64,000 nucleotides of DNA from SZUA-309 sp965232595. Lineage in GTDB: Bacteria; Pseudomonadota; Gammaproteobacteria; Pseudomonadales; Azotimanducaceae. The stretch covers positions 4,774,001 to 4,838,000 of the forward strand of contig OZ246983.1 of the NCBI GenBank assembly GCA_965232595.1, given 5' to 3'. The notes under the pieces are model-generated. The model did not search any database, was not told where the DNA came from, and was given only the letters and a program-made list of their open reading frames with translations. Made by a program: the position numbers and the translations under genes. This document shows positions 32,887 through 42,859 of the stretch, in pieces (position 1 is the stretch's first letter; every line of letters starts with the position of its first letter).

Positions 32887-33576
32887 ATGTCTCCACGCTG
32901 GCGTCGCCGTCTCTACGTCGTTCTGTTCCTGACCGTCGCCTTTCTGATCGGCTCCACCGCGCAGGAACAACTGGGCATCTCATTCACCGTGGAGGGGTTG
33001 GAGGATTTCCGCCGCTGGGTGCAGAGCCTCGGCTGGTGGGGCCCCGCGGTGTTCATCGTCCTGGTGATCTTCCGCCTGTTCATCGGCCTGTCTTCGCACC
33101 TGATCCTGACCCTTGGTGGCCTCGCCTTCGGCGTCGCCGGCGGCATTCTCTGGGGCAGCCTCGGCTTGCTGGTGGCGGCCCTGGTTTTGTTCTTCCTGGC
33201 CCGGCAGCTCGGCTCGGACTGGGCGGAGCGTCGCTTTGGTGATCAGTACACGGCGATGCTCGAGCGGGTTCAGCGTCTCGGCGCTGCAGCCATCTTCGCG
33301 ATCACGGCGCACCCCGTCGGCCTACTGACCCCCGCGCACCTGGCAGCGGGTCTGGTGGGACTCAAAGCCGCACCTTTCGCCATAGCCGTTACCCTGGCGG
33401 CGCCCATTCGCGCCACCCCCTACGCGTTTTTAGGCACCGCCGTACTCGATCTGACGCTGGCGCAGTCGCTGGCGATCGCGGGTATTCTGGTGGTGGTTTT
33501 TGTGCTGCCGCTGTCTGTCCCCAAGGTCCGGGAGTGGGTCTGGGGCACCGGCCCGGGAAACAAGGGAGATTCCTAG
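32887..33576 (+). CDS. TVP38/TMEM64 (VTT domain) membrane protein
   Basis: This 229-residue protein has an N-terminal membrane helix (9-25) and a VTT/SNARE-associated domain with several membrane segments (WWGPAVFIVLVIFRLF, LTLGGLAFGVAGGILWG, ATPYAFLGT). Members are DedA-like membrane proteins implicated in lipid or solute transport. Its stop is followed immediately by the ATG of the gamma-glutamyltransferase gene. Confidence 0.87.
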   Translation: MSPRWRRRLYVVLFLTVAFLIGSTAQEQLGISFTVEGLEDFRRWVQSLGWWGPAVFIVLVIFRLFIGLSSHLILTLGGLAFGVAGGILWGSLGLLVAALVLFFLARQLGSDWAERRFGDQYTAMLERVQRLGAAAIFAITAHPVGLLTPAHLAAGLVGLKAAPFAIAVTLAAPIRATPYAFLGTAVLDLTLAQSLAIAGILVVVFVLPLSVPKVREWVWGTGPGNKGDS

Positions 33577-35271
33577 ATGACGATACGTTGGGTTGCATTC
33601 GTTGCCATGTTGACGCTGCTCTCGAGCATCGCGCACGCGGCCTCGCGGCTGCCTGTACGTTCGGACGGCGGGATGGTCGTGTCCGTGAGCGAGATCTCCT
33701 CGACGGTGGGCGTGCAGATTCTCAATGAAGGCGGCAACGCCATTGATGCAGCGGTGGCTGTCGCCTTCTCTCTGGCCGCAACCTGGCCCTCTGCCGGCAA
33801 CCTCGGCGGCGGTGGCTTCATGGTGATTTACCTCGCCGACGAGCAGCGGGCGACCGCCATCGACTATCGCGAGATGGCGCCACGCGGCGCGCATCGCGAC
33901 ATGTACCTCGACGCGGACGGCAACGTTATCGAAGGGGGCCCGACAGACGGCCACCTATCGGTTGCGGTCCCCGGCACCGTGGCCGGGCTCACCTACGCGC
34001 TGGAAAAATACGGGCGTCTGCCGCTCGAGACCGTGATCGCGCCGGCCATTGCGCTGGCTCGGGATGGGTTCGTGGTGAGCGACTACCTGGAGGCTTCTCT
34101 GGCGCGCGCGCAGGAGAGGCTCAGCAGCCATCCCGAAAGCGCCCGGCTGTTTCTGCGTGACGGCAAAAGCTATGTCGCCGGCGAGCAGTTCACGCAACCG
34201 GAGCTGGCAGCCACCCTGACTCGAATCGCCGAAAACGGTCGCGATGGGTTCTACGGCGGCCGAACGGCGGAACTCATCGTCGCAGAGATGCAGCGCGGCG
34301 GCGGCCTCATTGATGCCGAGGATCTGGCGCAATACCGCCCACAGGAACGGGTGCCGGTGCAAGGCGACTACCGCGGCTACCGAATCGTCTCCATGCCGCC
34401 ACCGAGCTCCGGCGGCTCGATCCTGATCCAGATGCTCAACATGATGGAGCCACTCGACGTCGCCGAGCTGGGCCTGCTCTCCTCCGACCAGGTGCACAAC
34501 GTGGCGGAAGTCATGAAGCGTGCGTTCGCCGATCGCGCGGAGTTCATGGGTGATCCGGACTTCGTCGACGTGCCCGTCCGAGGGCTCACCAGCAAGCAGT
34601 ACGCCGCGGAGCGGCGCTCGACCATCAGCCAGACTCGAACCGCTCTGGCCAGCGACGTCGGCGCCGGTGATCCCTGGGCCTACGAGTCGGAAGAAACCAC
34701 CCACTTCTCCGTGATCGACGCGGACGGCAACGCGGTCTCGAATACCTACACCCTGAACTACTCATATGGGTCCGGCGTCACCGTCACGGGCGCGGGCTTT
34801 CTGCTCAACAACATCATGGACAACTTCGCCGCCAAGCAGGGCGTCCCGAACGGCTACGGCCTGATCCAGGGAGAGGCGAACAGCATCGCCGCCGGCAAGC
34901 GGCCGCTGTCTTCCATGACGCCGAGCATCGTTCTCGAAGGCGACGATGTCCGGCTCGTGGTTGGCACGCCAGGTGGCCCGACCATCATCAACACCGTCTT
35001 CCAGATCATCATGAACGTGCTGGATCACGGCCTGGACCCGCAGCAGGCGGTGGACCTGCCACGCTTCCACCACCAGTGGCTGCCGGACACGATTTTCCAT
35101 GAGGAGCGTGGGCTGGCGAAAGACGTGGTGCGGGCGCTCGAGCAGAAAGGTCACGCGCTCGAGACCAGAACGACCATCGGCGACGCCCAGGCGATCTACG
35201 TGGATCCGGAAACCGAGCGTCGCTACGGTGGCGCCGATCCCCGTCGCGGCGGCGCGGCCGTAGGCCAGTAG
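33577..35271 (+). CDS. ggt: Gamma-glutamyltransferase / glutathione hydrolase
   Basis: This 564-residue periplasmic Ntn-hydrolase precursor has a signal peptide (about 1-21, ending AHA). The autoprocessing and catalytic Thr375 lies in EETTHFSVIDADG; PPPSSGG and VVGTPGG line the active site. It hydrolyses or transfers the gamma-glutamyl group of glutathione or its conjugates, which fits the GST genes in the window. It starts directly after the stop of the TVP38 gene. Confidence 0.93.
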   Translation: MTIRWVAFVAMLTLLSSIAHAASRLPVRSDGGMVVSVSEISSTVGVQILNEGGNAIDAAVAVAFSLAATWPSAGNLGGGGFMVIYLADEQRATAIDYREMAPRGAHRDMYLDADGNVIEGGPTDGHLSVAVPGTVAGLTYALEKYGRLPLETVIAPAIALARDGFVVSDYLEASLARAQERLSSHPESARLFLRDGKSYVAGEQFTQPELAATLTRIAENGRDGFYGGRTAELIVAEMQRGGGLIDAEDLAQYRPQERVPVQGDYRGYRIVSMPPPSSGGSILIQMLNMMEPLDVAELGLLSSDQVHNVAEVMKRAFADRAEFMGDPDFVDVPVRGLTSKQYAAERRSTISQTRTALASDVGAGDPWAYESEETTHFSVIDADGNAVSNTYTLNYSYGSGVTVTGAGFLLNNIMDNFAAKQGVPNGYGLIQGEANSIAAGKRPLSSMTPSIVLEGDDVRLVVGTPGGPTIINTVFQIIMNVLDHGLDPQQAVDLPRFHHQWLPDTIFHEERGLAKDVVRALEQKGHALETRTTIGDAQAIYVDPETERRYGGADPRRGGAAVGQ

Positions 35272-35277
35272 CTGCGG

Positions 35278-36609
35278 CTAAAGCCCGGGGCCCGGGCGCA
35301 TCTTCGAGCCGTCGGAGAAGCGGGCCATTCGAAAACGGGCGAGATCGTGCGCTGCGGGTTTGCCCATGATCATGTCCGCCATGACCCGGCCGGCACCCGG
35401 CCCGATCCCGAACCCGTGCCCGCTGAAACCGGTTGCCAGATAGAGCCCGGGGTAGTCAGCCACCTCGTCCATCACCGGCACCACGTCCGGGGTCACGTCG
35501 ATCATCCCCGCCCAGGCTTCCTCGAAGGGCAGTTCCGCCAGCTGCGGCACGCGCTTCTTCAGTCCCGCCCGCATGCGTTCCAGCGCGCGGGCGGAAGGCT
35601 CCGGATTGAGCACCCGGGTCTGCTCGAAGGGGGTCACCTCATCTTCGCGCCAGCGTCGTCGCGGCCGCAGGCGCTGCAGCAGATCGCCACCGAAGCGCAG
35701 GCGCAGATAGCGAGAGCTGGCGGCCAGCGCCGGCAGAAACTTGAAGAAATGGCGGAAGCTGTCTGCGCCCACGTAGTGCTCGTTGGTGCCGCTCGAAGCA
35801 ATGGTGTAGCCCCCGTCCTGACGCCTGCGGATGGCCACTTCTCCCAGCGCGGCAGCCCCCGCGTAGATGTCCGGGGCCGGCGCGGTTTTGACCACCGTCG
35901 CCCGAACGGTCAGCTGTGGCAGGTTCACCCCGAGGTTCGCCATGAACAGCGTCGACCAGGCGCCGCCGGCACAGACCACCGACTGCGCGTTCACCCGACC
36001 ATGCTCCGTCACCACGCCAGCTACCTTGCCCGCCTGCACATCCAGCGAGCGAACCGCGCAACCTTCCCTGATCAGCCCACCGCGGGCCTGCAGCGCCTTT
36101 GCCAGCGCCGGAACCGCTTTCCAGGGCTCAGCCTTGGCGTCGCTGGGTGTGTACATGCCACCCACCCACTGGCCCGGCTTGTCTTTGATCAGCGCGTCGA
36201 CTTCCGCGCCTGAGAGCATCCTGGTATCGAGCTGATGCTGCTGGGCAGTATCCAGCCACTTCTCATGCTCGGCCAACTCCGCTTCGGTCTGCGCGGCGTA
36301 GAGCACACCCTGGCGGCTGAAGCCGATGTCCTCACCCAGCTCTGCAGCCAGGGATTCCCAGCTGTTCAGGCTGTCGATGACGATCGGCAACTCGTCCGGG
36401 TCTCTCGCCTGCTGGCGTATCCAGCCCCAGTTCCGGCTCGATTGCTCGCCAGCGACCCGTCCCTTGTCGCAGACCAGCACGGAGATACCCGCCTTCGACA
36501 GAAACCAAGCCGTTGAGATGCCGATCACGCCGGCTCCGATCACAACGACGTCTACCGATTCCGGCAGATCGTCCTGGAACGTGAGCGGGCTCTGATCGCT
36601 GAAGATCAC
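35278..36609 (-). CDS. FAD-dependent oxidoreductase (DAO family)
   Basis: This 443-residue amine or amino-acid oxidase-like flavoenzyme has the dinucleotide motif VVVIGAGVIGISTAWFL (residues 21-37), DKGRVAGEQSSRNWGW (typical of DAO-family enzymes) and a C-terminal GLYLATGFSGHGFGIGPGAGR FAD site. It oxidises an N-methyl or amino acid-type substrate. It begins with GTG 36609, which shares one base with the stop of the upstream CoA-transferase gene. Confidence 0.92.
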   Translation of the reverse strand: MIFSDQSPLTFQDDLPESVDVVVIGAGVIGISTAWFLSKAGISVLVCDKGRVAGEQSSRNWGWIRQQARDPDELPIVIDSLNSWESLAAELGEDIGFSRQGVLYAAQTEAELAEHEKWLDTAQQHQLDTRMLSGAEVDALIKDKPGQWVGGMYTPSDAKAEPWKAVPALAKALQARGGLIREGCAVRSLDVQAGKVAGVVTEHGRVNAQSVVCAGGAWSTLFMANLGVNLPQLTVRATVVKTAPAPDIYAGAAALGEVAIRRRQDGGYTIASSGTNEHYVGADSFRHFFKFLPALAASSRYLRLRFGGDLLQRLRPRRRWREDEVTPFEQTRVLNPEPSARALERMRAGLKKRVPQLAELPFEEAWAGMIDVTPDVVPVMDEVADYPGLYLATGFSGHGFGIGPGAGRVMADMIMGKPAAHDLARFRMARFSDGSKMRPGPGL

Positions 36610-37799
36610 TAGCCGACTTTCCGGACGATATCCTTCTCGAACAGCGCGTTGATCTCTTCCTCGGACCGGCCCAGGCTCTCGAGCACCGCTACCGTGTGCT
36701 CACCGTGCGCGGGGCTGGGCGCACCCGGCTCGGCGCGTTGGCCACCAAACTGAGCCGGCAGTTTGACCCGGCGCATGCTACCCATGAGCGGATGCTCGAA
36801 GGTGTCCATGCTGGCATTGGCCTCGTACTGCGGGTGCTCCAGCACCTCGTCGTAGGTCAGGCACTTGGCAGCCGGCACGTCGTGCTGACCCAGGCGCTCG
36901 AGGAGCTCATCCGTTTCAAAGCTGAGGAACTCATTCCTTAGCACCTCCTTGAACTCGACGATGTTCTCCACCAGCTTCTCAACGCTGTTGAAGCGTTCGT
37001 CCGCAAAAAGATGCAGCTGATCGATGGCAGTCAGCAACCCCACCTGCTGGGACTCATTGGCAGCGGATACCGTGACGCCACCATCTTTCGTGATGCTGAG
37101 CTCAAAGAGGATGTCGTGCAGTGGCTCCACGTGGTTGGCGTCCTCGTCGAGCAGGGTTCGATGCATGAAGCCATCCGGAAACAGAAAGAACAGGCCGGCG
37201 TCCATCATCGACAGATCGATGTGCTGCCCTTCGCCGGTTTTTTCCCGTGCGTACAACGCGGCTGTCACCGCCTGGCAGGCGGTGTATGCGGTGCTTTTGT
37301 CGCAGGTGAGGTGGCGCATGAGCTCCGGATCGTCCCGGCCGTGCCCCTGCACCGCACCGAATCCGGCCTGAGCCTGAATCACCGGATCGTACGCCGGCAG
37401 GTCGCGCTGGGGCCCTTCCGTGCCGAACCCGGAAATGGCGGCGTAGATCAGCCGTGGGTTGATTGCCCGCATCGCTTCGCTGCCCAGGCCCAGCTTGTCC
37501 ATCACGCCGGGGCGGTAGTTACAGAGCACGATGTCGGTTTCCCGGATCAGGTCCTCGATGACCTTGCGCCCTTCCTCGGTCTTGATGTCCATCCGCAGGG
37601 ACTGCTTGCCGCGATTGCAGTTGGCGAAAAGCGCCGAGATGCCGCCTTTGCTGCTGCCGAGAAAGCGCATCGGATCTCCCAGCTCCAGCGGCTCTACCTT
37701 GATCACCTGCGCGCCCTGCTCTCCCAGCATCATCGCCGCGAAAGAAGCGGTGATCATGGTGGAGAACTCGAGAACTCTTACCCCTTCTAATGGCTTCAT
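36609..37799 (-). CDS. CaiB/BaiF family III CoA-transferase
   Basis: This 396-residue enzyme has GVRVLEFSTMITASFAA, EQGAQVIKVEPLELGD and NRGKQSLRMDIK. Asp167 in LTCDKSTAY is the candidate nucleophile. It transfers CoA between acids. It is upstream of, and one base overlapping with, the DAO-family oxidoreductase, so both are made from one transcript. Confidence 0.92.
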   Translation of the reverse strand: MKPLEGVRVLEFSTMITASFAAMMLGEQGAQVIKVEPLELGDPMRFLGSSKGGISALFANCNRGKQSLRMDIKTEEGRKVIEDLIRETDIVLCNYRPGVMDKLGLGSEAMRAINPRLIYAAISGFGTEGPQRDLPAYDPVIQAQAGFGAVQGHGRDDPELMRHLTCDKSTAYTACQAVTAALYAREKTGEGQHIDLSMMDAGLFFLFPDGFMHRTLLDEDANHVEPLHDILFELSITKDGGVTVSAANESQQVGLLTAIDQLHLFADERFNSVEKLVENIVEFKEVLRNEFLSFETDELLERLGQHDVPAAKCLTYDEVLEHPQYEANASMDTFEHPLMGSMRRVKLPAQFGGQRAEPGAPSPAHGEHTVAVLESLGRSEEEINALFEKDIVRKVG

Positions 37800-37948
37800 C
37801 GGTCTCTCCCTCTAGACTCTCTGCCGATTCCGCTGTTTCTACCACCGGATCAAAGCCGGCGCCAGAAGTACGGGCCACGTGCAGCATCAGGCTTGGCGTT
37901 CGCATCGCATTGAGTATGCTTGCCACTCGAACCTAGGAGGAGCAGGAA

Positions 37949-38764
37949 ATGGCCGCACAGTGCACGATCGTCGGTCTCTACTCATATCCGGTGAAGAGCT
38001 GTCGCGGCACCCGGATGGATGAAGTTGAGCTGTCGCCACAGGGGATTGCCGGAGATCGGCAGCTGGTGATCCTGAAAGACGGCAGCTTCACCAATCAGGC
38101 CCGCCTGCCGAAACTGGCCACCGTCGCCACTCGGAGGATTGACGACTCGACCATCGAGTTCAGCCACGACACCACCTCTCCCCTCACCCATCAGCTGGTG
38201 GACGGCGCTGAATCCAGCATCGATTTCTACGGCAATGAGGTTGCCGTCATCGATCAGGGGGATGAGCTCGCCGGGTTCCTGTCTGCCGCCATTGGTACGG
38301 ACGTGCGGGTAGCTCGACTCAAAGAGATCTTTCAGAGATCCGTGCCGCTGGAAGAGTTCGCCATAATCGACGGCATCGACCAGAGCCGCTTCGTCGACGT
38401 GGCGCCCATCCTCCTCACGAACGAAGCCTCGCTCGCGGATCTGAACGGTCGGCTGGAGGATGGCGTGCCGATGGAGCGATTCCGCCCGAACATCGTGATC
38501 GAAGGGCTGGACGCGTTCGCCGAGGATGAAGTGATTGCCCTGGAAGGAGACGGCTGGCGGCTGGTGCGGGCAACGCACTGCGAACGCTGCGCCGTCACCT
38601 GCACCGACCATCTGACCGGCGAGCGGGCCAGAGAGCCATTGGCGACCCTCAAGTCGTATCGGCACCGCGAAAATGGGTACGCGGGCGGCGTGCTGTTCGG
38701 TGCTTACATGGGCGTAGAGGGCAGCGCGACGATCCGGGTTGGAGATACCCTGACGGCGGCTTAG
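37949..38764 (+). CDS. MOSC domain protein
   Basis: This 271-residue protein has an N-terminal MOSC beta-barrel part (GLYSYPVKSCRGT, GIAGDRQLVI) and a C-terminal MOSC domain with CERCAVTCTD, whose first Cys is the likely molybdenum-cofactor or sulfur ligand. Relatives include YcbX and mARC-type N-hydroxylated-compound reductases, but no ferredoxin domain is present here. AGGAGGAG precedes the start. Confidence 0.9.
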   Translation: MAAQCTIVGLYSYPVKSCRGTRMDEVELSPQGIAGDRQLVILKDGSFTNQARLPKLATVATRRIDDSTIEFSHDTTSPLTHQLVDGAESSIDFYGNEVAVIDQGDELAGFLSAAIGTDVRVARLKEIFQRSVPLEEFAIIDGIDQSRFVDVAPILLTNEASLADLNGRLEDGVPMERFRPNIVIEGLDAFAEDEVIALEGDGWRLVRATHCERCAVTCTDHLTGERAREPLATLKSYRHRENGYAGGVLFGAYMGVEGSATIRVGDTLTAA

Positions 38765-38766
38765 CG

Positions 38767-39498
38767 TCAGGCGGCCGGGGCCACCGTCAGCCGGCCGCTC
38801 ACCCCGAAGCGCTCGATCAGCTCAGCGACGAAGCCGCTCGCTTTTACTTCCTCAACGAACTCGCTGAGAAAGGCAGCCGCTTCCGGCCGCCCTTTCGGCG
38901 TTCCCACCGCCTGCTGGACAGAGGTGAACTTGCCGTCCAGCAATCGTGCACCCGGCATCTTTTCCACCTCGTTGACGAGCCCGGCCCGAAGGCCGGCATA
39001 GGCGTCCATGTTCTCGTTGACGAAGTCATCGAACGCCTGACGTCCTGGCACCCGATGCAGCTCTGCGTGCCTGATGTTGTCGGTGAGCCAGAGCTCAAAC
39101 GCGGCGCGCGCCGGCACGCTGATGCGAATGCCGGGCTGATCCACGTCTTCGATTGCCTGCAGCGGAGAGCCAGGCGGTACGAGGTAGGTGGCTTCGATCT
39201 CGCTGTAGGCAGCGGTGAAGTCGATCAGCTCGGCACGAGCCGGTTCCGCTCCAATCAGCCCGATGTCCCAGACATTCTCCGCTGCCGCATCCGCCAGCTC
39301 CCCCGGTGTTTTGAACGTCACGTACTGAACCTCGGCATCCAGCCGCCGGGCGATTTCCGCCGCCATGCTGGGCGATACGCCTTCTGGCTCGCCGGAAGCC
39401 GTCTTCCCGGTCACCAGCAGGAAGTTGGACAGGTTGATCCCCGCCCGAAGCACGCCGTTCGGCGCCAGCTGAGCTCGTACCTGCTCCAGCACCGCCAT
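38767..39498 (-). CDS. Family 3 solute-binding-like protein without signal peptide
   Basis: This 243-residue protein has the type II periplasmic binding fold (GVLRAGINLSNFLLVTG, EGVSPSMAAEIARRL, DFTAAYSEIEATYLVPPGS), as in amino-acid ABC binding proteins. It begins directly with the domain and has no signal peptide, so it is probably cytoplasmic. Its ATG lies three bases after the stop of the upstream amidohydrolase gene, with TAGGAG serving as both stop and ribosome-binding site. No permease or ATPase gene is nearby; a ligand-sensing or enzymatic role is possible. Confidence 0.8.
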   Translation of the reverse strand: MAVLEQVRAQLAPNGVLRAGINLSNFLLVTGKTASGEPEGVSPSMAAEIARRLDAEVQYVTFKTPGELADAAAENVWDIGLIGAEPARAELIDFTAAYSEIEATYLVPPGSPLQAIEDVDQPGIRISVPARAAFELWLTDNIRHAELHRVPGRQAFDDFVNENMDAYAGLRAGLVNEVEKMPGARLLDGKFTSVQQAVGTPKGRPEAAAFLSEFVEEVKASGFVAELIERFGVSGRLTVAPAA

Positions 39499-39501
39499 CT
39501 C

Positions 39502-40643
39502 CTAAGCCGCTTCCGGCAGCTTGCTTCGATCCACCTGATAAAGATCGCAAACCGTTTCCAGGCACATCTGCTGTACCTCGTCCGCAGGCACCCCCGCCAT
39601 CACCTCATCCAGGATGCTCATCGATCGCGGCCAGATGGAATCGTGGTGCGGGTAGTCGTTGCCCCACATCAGGTTTTCGACCCCGATGCCATGCCGGGTC
39701 TCGATCCCGAACCTGTCGTCTTCGAAGGTGGCGATGAAGTTGCGACGGAAGTACTCGCTCGGCTTCATGGTGAGGTAATCCACCGCATGATGCGGCGTGC
39801 GGTACGTCGCATGATCAAGCCGTTCCAGGATGTGTGCCAACCAGCCGATCTCGTACTCGGCGATGACGATCTTCAGGTTCGGGAAACGCTCCACCACCCC
39901 GCCGCAGATGAGATCAATCATCGCGTTCACCGCGGTGGTGAACGCCATGGTATAGCCCTTGATGGTGCCTCCTGGTGTGCCCCAGTGAGGCGGCATGCCA
40001 CCGTCCGGGGAGGTGCCGACGAAGATGTGCATGGTCAGCGGCAGGTTCATCTCCTGGGCTGCCGCCCAGAACGGGTCGTAGTCTTCGTGGTGGTACGGGC
40101 GATCGGTGGGAATGTGCGTCGGGATCATGAACCCGCGCACGCCGAGCTTCGCCGCCCGCGTCATCTCCTCGATCGCCAGCTCGATGTCCGGGATCGGCAG
40201 GCAACCGATGCCGATCAGACGATCAGGCGCGTTGCCGCAGTAATCGACGATCCAGTCGTTATGCCGCTGGAAGGTCGCGTTCATGATCTCGGTGTCGCCC
40301 ACCGCCCAGCTGAACATGTTCAGGCTGGGGTACATGACCTCACCAACGATGCCATCCTGGCCCTGCTCCTCGAGCCGCCTGGATCCATCGAGCACGCCCG
40401 GATTCAGCCCCTGATAGCCGCTCTCGATCAGCGCCTGGGTTTTCGGATCATCCAGCCGGTTACCGGCAATGCCCATTCGGGCAACCGGACGGCAACGCCC
40501 CTTTCGGCGAGCACGTACCAGTCTCCGGGGCGCCCTTTGTAGTCCTTGATGATCTGCGGCGCACGATCGCCGTACCTGTCCGTGAGACCGGTGAAGCAAT
40601 CCCAGTGCTCAACGATGTGCGAATCCCCTGAGTAGTATTGCAT
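39502..40643 (-). CDS. Amidohydrolase_2 family protein, frameshifted
   Basis: The natural start is ATG 40643 (AGGGATGAGCAG upstream), encoding MQYYSGDSHIVEHWDCF and YKGRPGDWYVLAERGVAV. About residue 52 the family sequence jumps to another frame, which continues VARMGIAGNRLDDPKTQ to the stop at 39502 (MWGNDYPHHDSIW near the end). Adding one C near 40485-40489 would join the two frames. Either the gene is broken or the sequence has an error. The metal-dependent hydrolase/decarboxylase would act in the degradation cluster with the 2-hydroxyacid dehydrogenase upstream. Confidence 0.8.
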
Positions 40644-40658
40644 CTGCTCATCCCTCCC

Positions 40659-41690
40659 TTAGAAGCCGGCCTGCTTGTCCACCACACCCTGCAGCGGCTC
40701 GCCAGCCTGCGCGAGGCGCAGGTTGTCGCAGAAGCGGGCTATGTTGCGCGGGCCGCGCAGCTGGCTGGCGCCCGCCGTGTGCGGCGTCATGACCACGTTG
40801 TCGAATCCCCATAGCGGGTGATCCGCCGGCAGCGGTTCTTCCGGCGCCACATCCAGCGCCGCGCCGCCGCAGCGACCATCTGCAAGCGCCGCAACGAGCG
40901 CATCGCCATCGATGATCTCGCCGCGAGTCACGTTCATGATCAGCGCGCCCGGCCGCATCCTCGCGAACGCCTGATCGTTGATCAGGCCCCTGGTTTCCTC
41001 GGTAAGCGGCGCGCCGATCGCGACGACATCCGATGCCGCCAGCAATTCGTCCAGACGATCCAGCGTCCAGACCTCCTGCACACCGTCCGAGGCAGGCACG
41101 GACAGCGCATCGACAGCGAGCACCGACATGCCGAAGGCTACAGCCCTTCTGGCGATGGCCCGGCCGGTGCCGCCAAAACCGACCACGCCCATGCACATAC
41201 CTTCGAGCTCAATTTCTTTGCTGCGCATCTCCGGGCGATGATTCCATCCGTCCGGGCCGAGCAGGATGGCCGTTTTGATCTGCCGCGTCAGGGCGAGCAG
41301 CAGGCCGAAGCCGGTGTCGGCCAGATGACCACCGACCAGGCCTTTCTCGCCGGTGAGCACAACGGCGGAATCGCGCATCGCCGGATAAAGCATGGCGTCC
41401 ATACCCGACGCGATGGCGTGCACCCAGCGGAGCCTGGGTGCGGCGTTGTAAAGCGGTTCCGGAATGAAGCCGAGGATGACGTCCACGTCTTCCGCCTGCT
41501 CGATGGCAGCACGCAGCCCCTCGACCACACGCACGGTTGATCCGTCCGGTGCAGCCGCTTCAATTGCAGCGAGTTCCTGGTCACTGATGGACGGCAGGGT
41601 CAGGCCCAGCATCACCTGAATGGTGATGGGCCCGTCGATCACAAGCGAGTCCGGATTCCCCACAGCAGCCTCCCCCAAAGCCGATGGCAC
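40659..41690 (-). CDS. D-2-hydroxyacid dehydrogenase, NAD-binding
   Basis: This 343-residue protein has the nucleotide-binding motif GFGGTG (171-176) and the catalytic triad Arg256 (NVTRGE), Glu285 (APEEPLP) and His304 (MTPHTAG). The second-strand acidic Asp194 suggests NAD. It interconverts 2-oxo and 2-hydroxy acids. It precedes the frameshifted amidohydrolase by 15 bases on the minus strand. Confidence 0.92.
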   Translation of the reverse strand: MPSALGEAAVGNPDSLVIDGPITIQVMLGLTLPSISDQELAAIEAAAPDGSTVRVVEGLRAAIEQAEDVDVILGFIPEPLYNAAPRLRWVHAIASGMDAMLYPAMRDSAVVLTGEKGLVGGHLADTGFGLLLALTRQIKTAILLGPDGWNHRPEMRSKEIELEGMCMGVVGFGGTGRAIARRAVAFGMSVLAVDALSVPASDGVQEVWTLDRLDELLAASDVVAIGAPLTEETRGLINDQAFARMRPGALIMNVTRGEIIDGDALVAALADGRCGGAALDVAPEEPLPADHPLWGFDNVVMTPHTAGASQLRGPRNIARFCDNLRLAQAGEPLQGVVDKQAGF

Positions 41691-41746
41691 TGATCGTTTC
41701 TGAAATCGGCGCGGATGACAAGTGGACGCCGATTGCAGGGAAGGTG

Positions 41747-42859
41747 CTAAAGCCAGACCTCCAGGTTGTCCTGGCGTCCGATCTCTCGAGTCAGCTTGAT
41801 CTCCAACAGCTCCCGCAAGCCACAGCGCTCGAGCAACGAGCCGACGCGTTCGGCATCATCAGCGGGGAGCGCCTCGTACAGCGCCTGCACGCGTGCCAGA
41901 AGATAAAACCGGTACGGCTGGGCCAGCGCGTTGATCTTGCTGCCTTCGACCTCAAACTGCGCAAGTCCCACTCCTCTTTCGGCTGCCTTGCCGGTCAGAT
42001 CGTCCTGCTGGTCGATCCAGTCGTTGATCAGCGCCGCTGCGGCCCGGGTTTCCGGAACGAAGTCGATGGCCATGTGCTTGAGCACATCGATCAGGGTGTC
42101 GGGGATCTCGTCATCAGCCAGGTAGGCGTCGGCTCTGTCCTCGAACTCACCGATATCCGGCTCGGGCCGGTTCATCCGCTCCACCCAGCGAAACAGTCTG
42201 ATCGCTCTGCTCTGCATCAGCGCGAGGGGCTTGGGATCACGACCGAGATGGGCATAGAGCGGCGCAATCATGCCGAAGTCGCCGATGCAGGGCCTGCCAC
42301 CAAGGAGATACGGGTGCGCCGCGAAGTGCGCATCAAGCCGATCCAGCAGCCGCTCGTAGAGGGACTCCACCAGCGCGAAGGTATCCGGCACCGCTCCGAA
42401 CGCATGTCCGGCGCCGCGCATCCGGTCCATGGCACCCTCCGCCACCTGCTCCCGATTCGGCATCGGCGGAACGTTGGTGGTGAAGTGGAAGTGCAGGAAC
42501 GCCAGATTCTCCTCGGGGAAGTTCCATCGGTAGTGCATCGCCGGGCGCAACAGGCCTTCCGCGCCGATGACATCGAACAGCCGGCTGATCACCTGCTGGC
42601 ATGGCGTTGCAGGCGAGAAGGTGTGACCGCTCGTCTTTTCGAAGAAGTCGATGATGGCCGCACCGTCGCGTATCACCTCCCCGTCTGCCGTCTCGAGCGT
42701 CGGGATACCCTGCCGATTCCCCGCTTTCGGCAACACCTGCTCGAGGTAATGCCTGGTTGTTGCGGTGACTTCCCGGTAGTCGAGCCCGGCCTTGATGAGA
42801 TAGCTCCGAGCGCGTCCCGTGTACAGCGACAGCGGGCTCCCATAAAGCGTGATAGTCAT
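41747..42859 (-). CDS. Glutathione S-transferase family protein
   Basis: This 370-residue protein has an N-terminal thioredoxin-like GST domain (ITLYGSPLSLYTGRARSYL, GNRQGIPTLETADGEVIRDGAAIIDFF) and a helical C-terminal region with YLLGGRPCIGDFGMIAPLYAHL. It is longer than usual for GSTs (about 200-230) because of a 120-residue C-terminal extension of unknown role. It is on the same strand as, and 57 bases upstream of, the dehydrogenase gene. Confidence 0.85.
   Translation of the reverse strand: MTITLYGSPLSLYTGRARSYLIKAGLDYREVTATTRHYLEQVLPKAGNRQGIPTLETADGEVIRDGAAIIDFFEKTSGHTFSPATPCQQVISRLFDVIGAEGLLRPAMHYRWNFPEENLAFLHFHFTTNVPPMPNREQVAEGAMDRMRGAGHAFGAVPDTFALVESLYERLLDRLDAHFAAHPYLLGGRPCIGDFGMIAPLYAHLGRDPKPLALMQSRAIRLFRWVERMNRPEPDIGEFEDRADAYLADDEIPDTLIDVLKHMAIDFVPETRAAAALINDWIDQQDDLTGKAAERGVGLAQFEVEGSKINALAQPYRFYLLARVQALYEALPADDAERVGSLLERCGLRELLEIKLTREIGRQDNLEVWL

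Noticed and set aside
39502..40599. Start of the amidohydrolase at 40599
   Set aside because: The first 42 residues in that frame are arginine-rich and unlike the family; the true N-terminus is in another frame from 40643.
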